64,000 nucleotides of DNA from Marchantia polymorpha subsp. ruderalis (Eukaryota; Streptophyta; Marchantiopsida; Marchantiales; Marchantiaceae). Below, in pieces: positions 60,172 to 64,000 of the stretch; positions within the stretch are counted from its first letter, which is position 1; every line of letters begins with the position of its first letter. The DNA lies in NCBI GenBank assembly GCA_037833965.1, contig AP031356.1, positions 11,988,501-12,052,500 of the forward strand, read 5' to 3'. Both the position numbers and the translations under genes were made by a program. Under the pieces are notes generated by a model. The model made no database searches. It was not told the DNA's origin and was given only the letters and a program-made list of their open reading frames with translations.

Positions 60172-60967
60172 TCTAAAACAGGAAACAGGTTGTCTACCTC
60201 TTGAGGCTGAAGCTCTCTTTTTGACTATCACTTACGTCAAAAGAGTGAGATCTCTTGGTGCTTCTCGACTTCCTCTTGAAGCTTTGCGTGCCACACGTCC
60301 CAAGGGTTGGTTTGCAGATGTGGTGACTTGGTCTTTGAGGTGGAATGTGACGGAACTCAATTGGAATTTGCAACCTATTGCCCTACGCGAGCGTATTAAG
60401 GAGGAATTTCTCAGCATTATGTGGAGCACACGAGGCACCAAGATGCAGTTTTATCAACTTCATGTGAATCCTATGCTTGTTTATTGTGAGCAAGGATACT
60501 TACTTGCAGAGATATCTACTTCTTTACGTCATATTATTGCTAGACATAGAACAGGATCTCATAGTCTTGGGATTGAAGAAGGGCGTTGGTTGAACATTGA
60601 TAGGAGTGAACGTATTTGTAGACTATGTGATGGAAGAAAAGTTGAGGATGAAGAGCATGTATTTCTTACTTGTTCTAGGTATGTAGAGATTCGAGTGGCC
60701 CATAAAGTTGATGTGGAGAATTTCTTTTCTCTGCTTCAACTCGAGCCTTATGATTTAGGTTGTTACATTAGGGATATTATTAGTTACCGTTCTAGTGCTT
60801 TGGGCACTAGCTAGGGGGTTCTTTTGGTTCTCTCCTAGTTTGGAGTTGGATTGTTTGTATTGTGTTTTTTAGCCTTTTGACCCTTTGATCGGGCTTGATC
60901 TATTTACCATTTACCATTTACCATTTGGGTCCCACGGGCTTGATCTATTTACCATTACCATTACCAT
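60172..60967 (+). pseudogene. LINE-A 3' end: ORF2 C terminus, 3' UTR, tail
   Basis: Counterpart of 8608-9361. ORF2 terminus to 60814 with intact finger ICRLCDGRKVEDEEHVFLTC, then 3' UTR interrupted at 60888 by a shorter insertion. The tail in hexamer register ends at about 60967. Confidence 0.86.
60888..60923 (+). mobile_element. 36-bp LINE 3'-end insertion inside a LINE 3' UTR, TTTG duplication
   Basis: ATCGGGCTTGATCT plus three heptamers, flanked by TTTG at 60884-60887 and 60924-60927. Absent at the equivalent place in copy 1, so it postdates the duplication. Confidence 0.85.
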
Positions 60968-61710
60968 AGAATATCAAATTTCGAAATAAAGAAGCTATGA
61001 GTGGCTGAAGATAGAAGATAATCAATGGTGCTAACACCTGTAGGAGAAAAGCACGTATTGGAAAGGGAGTTGGGAAAGAGAGAGATACCGTTGAGAACTT
61101 TCAAATTACATGTGGCTCCAAAGGTTAGAAAGTGTTCTGTCAAAGGATTTGTACAAATATCAGAAGACTTTCTACACCACATACTATCTTCAAGTTCTTC
61201 AAAGGAGGGAGAACTCAAGAGATCACCAACTTGAGTAAATTGTGCACAACCTATTCGAGCATTGAAATCTCCAACCAGAAAAACTTCACCTTTGCTCTGA
61301 TAATTGAGAACATCTCCTATAAGTCGATGGAATGGTTGACTCCGATTGCAAGTGTGTGTGGAGTAGATAGGCATGGACAATGGTGCAAAGTAACAAACAG
61401 CCAAATAACTATAAGATCCTCCAACCAAACCAAGACGAAGCCAATGATATTGACCTCCAATATCCTGACCTTCTAAATGTATCAAAGGTAGAAATTGAGA
61501 TCTGATGAAAGTAGCAATACCGCCATAGCCTCTTCCAGCTCGTTGACTTCTCTGGTTCCAAGTGGATCCCACCAAAGTAAACCCTGGTATCTCTCCAATA
61601 GTGTTGCTCTCATGTTCCCACGTCTCCACAATGTTGATGATGTCCGCCATCTTCCAAATCGGATTAGCACTCACATACTTGGTTGTAGAAAGACCTCTAA
61701 TATTCCACAT
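60968..61710 (-). pseudogene. LINE-B ORF2 endonuclease, 3'-truncated
   Basis: ATG at 61710 in frame with ORF1. WNIRGLS, VETWEHES, GDFNARIG and STIDYLLSS are present and there is no nonsense codon (HLEGQDIGG intact, unlike copy 1). It ends at FISKFDIL where the LINE-A tail joins. RT is absent. Confidence 0.87.
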
Positions 61711-61734
61711 TAACACCCTCAAGCTCTTGGATTG

Positions 61735-62472
61735 CTATGTGGATGATTGTCTCTTCCTTTGAGTGACAATTGCTTGTCCATCACGAAGATAAGCAAAAAA
61801 TCCAGCATCTTGAGCTTCTTTGACTTTTGCAAGCTCCTTTCTCCTTGCCTCTACTTGTAGAGGTGTGAGATCGGGATCTAACCAAATCCTACGTCCTTTG
61901 AGTACAGCTTTGTTGGCTAAAGCTGTATCACGTTGAGTTTGGTCATTGAACTTAACTATGATGGCTCGAGGTTGGGTTCCTATTGTTCCAATGCGAAAAG
62001 CTTGAGCCACATCCGCATTAGGAACATCAAGTGTTTCAGCTAAAAACTTGGTGACAACACTCTTCACCTCTTCCTTCTCAGATTCAGGTAGACCAGAAAT
62101 TCTCACATTCTTTCTACGAGCAAATTGATTAGTCTTTTCAATCTCTTGCTCTTGACTTAAAGAGATATGAGCAGACTTAGTGGCTTCTGCATAAGATTTC
62201 ATCTTCACCTCTAGACTTTCAACCACTTCATGCAATCTAGGAGTAGCAGCAGTGGAAGCTTGAGAACCAACTTTCTCCTGGATATCCTCTACGTGTTCTG
62301 AAATATCAACCATAATCTTCTTGAAACTCTTTTGAGAGAGCTTCAACTCTCTAATTTCATATTGAGCTGCAATTAAAGTAGAGCTCTGTACCTTGAACTC
62401 TGCACGTAGTACTTTCAACTCTTCCAAAACCGTTTGCAACAGATTGAGTATGAAATTGTCTTGAGACGCCAT
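61735..62472 (-). CDS. LINE-B ORF1, intact
   Basis: 245 aa from ATG at 62472 (MASQDNFILNLLQTV). Coiled coil about 5-115 with LKLSQKSFKKIM, RRM from KNVRISGLPE, and C-terminal domain GRRIWLDPDLTPLQVE ending QRKRQSST. It ends TAG CAATCC. This is the intact counterpart of the frameshifted copy at 10129-10870 and the best family-B ORF1 in the window. Confidence 0.9.
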   Translation of the reverse strand: MASQDNFILNLLQTVLEELKVLRAEFKVQSSTLIAAQYEIRELKLSQKSFKKIMVDISEHVEDIQEKVGSQASTAATPRLHEVVESLEVKMKSYAEATKSAHISLSQEQEIEKTNQFARRKNVRISGLPESEKEEVKSVVTKFLAETLDVPNADVAQAFRIGTIGTQPRAIIVKFNDQTQRDTALANKAVLKGRRIWLDPDLTPLQVEARRKELAKVKEAQDAGFFAYLRDGQAIVTQRKRQSST

Positions 62473-63746
62473 TGAAAAGCTCAGAACTCCAAGGCACGTC
62501 AACTTCTCGCTCCGAATGGCATTCTGCTTGAAATTTTGCACGCTGATGCGCCCTGCCCTACTCCAGCGTTCCACTCAATTTCAGCTCCAGATCACTCCGA
62601 ACGTAGAAGATACAGCTCCCGTAAGAATCTCTTGCCCTCAAATCTTGTAACTCAAAGCTCGAAACTCAAAATTGGACGCACTGTGACTCTGAAACTCCGT
62701 TCGACCTAAAAATTGACACGCTTGAGCGCTCTACCCAACGTCACAACGCCACAAAATTTCAGCCCCCGTTCACACTCGAGCCCAAAGTTACGGCCCCTGC
62801 AAGATTTGGCCCTCCCCTCTCAAAAAGCTCAGACCTCCAAGACACGTCAACTTCTTGCTCCGAATGGCGTTCTGCTTGAAATTTTGCACGCTGATGCGCC
62901 CTGCCTTACTCCAGCGTTCCACCAAGTTTCAGCTCCATTTCACCCCGAACGTAGAAGATACAGCTCCCGTAAGAATCTCTTGCCCTCAAATCTTGAAACT
63001 CAAAGCTCGAAAATCAAAATTGGACGCACTCTGACTCTGAAACTCCGTTCGACCTGAAAATTGACACGCTTGAGCGCTCTACCCAACGTCAGAACGCCAC
63101 AAAATTTCAGCCCCCGTTCACACTCGAGCCCAAAGTTACGGCCCCTACAAGATTTGGCCCTCCCCTCTCAAAAAGCTCAGACCTCCAAGACATGTCTACT
63201 TCTCGCTCCGAATGGCGTTCTGCTTGAAATTTTGCAGGCTGATGCGCCTTGCCCTACTTCAGCGTTCCACCAAGTTTGAGCTCCAGATCACTCCGAACGT
63301 AGAAGATACAGCTCCCGTAAGAATCTCTTGCCCTCAAATCTTGAAACTCAAAGCTCGAAACTGAAAATTGGACGCACTGTGACTTTGAAACTCCGTTCGA
63401 CCTGAAAATTGACACGCTTGAGCGCTCTACCTAACGTCACAACGCCACAAAATTTCAGCCTCCGTTCACACTCGAGCCCAAAGTTACGGCCTCTGCAAGA
63501 TTCGGCCCTCCCCTCTCAAAAAGCTCAGTCCTCCAAGACACGTCAACTTCTCGCTCCGATTGGCGTTCTGCTTGAAATTTTGCAGGCTGATGCGCCTTGC
63601 CCTACTCCAGCGTTCCACCAAGTTTCAGCTCCAGATCACTCCGAACGTAGAAGATACAGCTCCCGTAAGAATCTCTTGCCCTCAAATCTTGAAACTCAAA
63701 GCTCGAAACTCAAAATTGGACGCACTGTGACTCTGAAACTCCGTTC
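62473..63746 (-). repeat. LINE-B 5' UTR monomers (348 bp, about 3.7 units)
   Basis: GCTCCCGTAAGAATC recurs at 62615, 62963, 63311 and 63659, exactly 348 bp apart. Copy 1 has one monomer fewer, so the array has gained or lost a unit since the duplication. Confidence 0.87.
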
Positions 63747-63831
63747 AGAGTTGGATTGTTTGTATTGTGTTTTTTAGCCTTTTGACCCTTTGGATCCCAC
63801 GGGCTTGATCTATTTACCATTTACCATTTAC
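63747..63831 (+). mobile_element. LINE-A 3'-UTR-only insertion
   Basis: Counterpart of 11797-11887, including the private GGATCCCACGGG variant. The heptamer tail is one unit shorter here. Confidence 0.85.
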
Positions 63832-64000
63832 AAAACCGTTTGCACAAGATTGAGAAGTTTGTTTTCAGAATCCATCATGAACCCAACTTTGCAAGATGTT
63901 ACACAAGCTCAAAGTTTCGGAATAAAAACTTCTTGACTGCAGCTCCGTTGGGGCTGAAAATTTGCAAGTATGTGCGCACGGCCGTCGTGAAAAGTTGTCA
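63832..64000 (-). repeat. LINE-A ORF1 start and 5' UTR, antisense
   Basis: Complement of the first ORF1 codons and the beginning of a 165-bp monomer. It diverges from copy 1 at 63992 (GAAAAGTTGTCA), probably by deletion between monomers, and runs off the window. Confidence 0.78.

Larger units (their letters stand above)
54354..63991. repeat. Segmental duplication, copy 2
   Basis: Matches 5938-12048 in order, orientation and insertion junctions. It additionally contains LINE-C sequence missing from copy 1 and a LINE-A inserted at 57588. Similarity stops at 63991 (copy 1 at 12048). The left end may extend to the start of shared B sequence just after the LTR element. Confidence 0.85.

Overview
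The window is 64 kb of plant nuclear DNA made almost entirely of retrotransposons; I see no host protein-coding gene. The plant assignment rests on two sequences. One is a U6 snRNA retrocopy (28515-28610) that reads like land-plant U6. The other is an LTR-element primer-binding site (53442-53458) that matches the 3' end of plant tRNA-Glu. I cannot name the species.

The dominant component is a set of L1-like LINEs nested inside one another in both orientations. I separate three subfamilies, here called A, B and C. Each has a 5' UTR of tandem monomers (A about 165 bp, B 348 bp, C 181 bp), then ORF1 (about 245-250 aa, coiled coil plus L1-type RRM and C-terminal domain), then ORF2 (about 1066 aa; endonuclease, reverse transcriptase, CCHC finger). 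The 3' UTR ends in a short (TTTACCA)n tail instead of poly(A). ORF1 and ORF2 lie in the same frame and are separated by one conserved TAG followed by CAATCC.

Layout: 1-5.1 kb holds an A 3' end, a C element (-) and its two types of 5' monomer. 5.1-12 kb is a mosaic of B(+), C(-), A(+) and B(-). 12-22 kb holds several broken A(+) copies carrying a B(-) insertion, a tRNA-derived insertion and many 3'-end-only insertions. 23.4-28.0 kb is a full-length A element (-) with both ORFs open and a 5-bp target duplication, inserted in a C element that also carries the U6 retrocopy. 30.1-37.3 kb is a second near-complete A element (+) split by a B insertion. 37.3-46.5 kb holds A/B chimeras and a B element with a nested B. 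46.5-54.3 kb is a complete Ty3-type LTR retrotransposon (-) with 861-bp LTRs that look identical. 54.3-64 kb repeats the 5.9-12 kb mosaic as a segmental duplication, with one extra A insertion.

Most copies are 5'-truncated or broken by later insertions. Several insertions consist only of the heptamer tail or of the last few dozen bases of the 3' UTR. Many 3' junctions share ACCA/TGGT with the target, as expected if the RNA tail anneals to the nicked target. The self-nested architecture resembles the Zepp-type LINE clusters known from green-algal chromosome ends and centromeres; a centromeric or pericentromeric location here is inference only.
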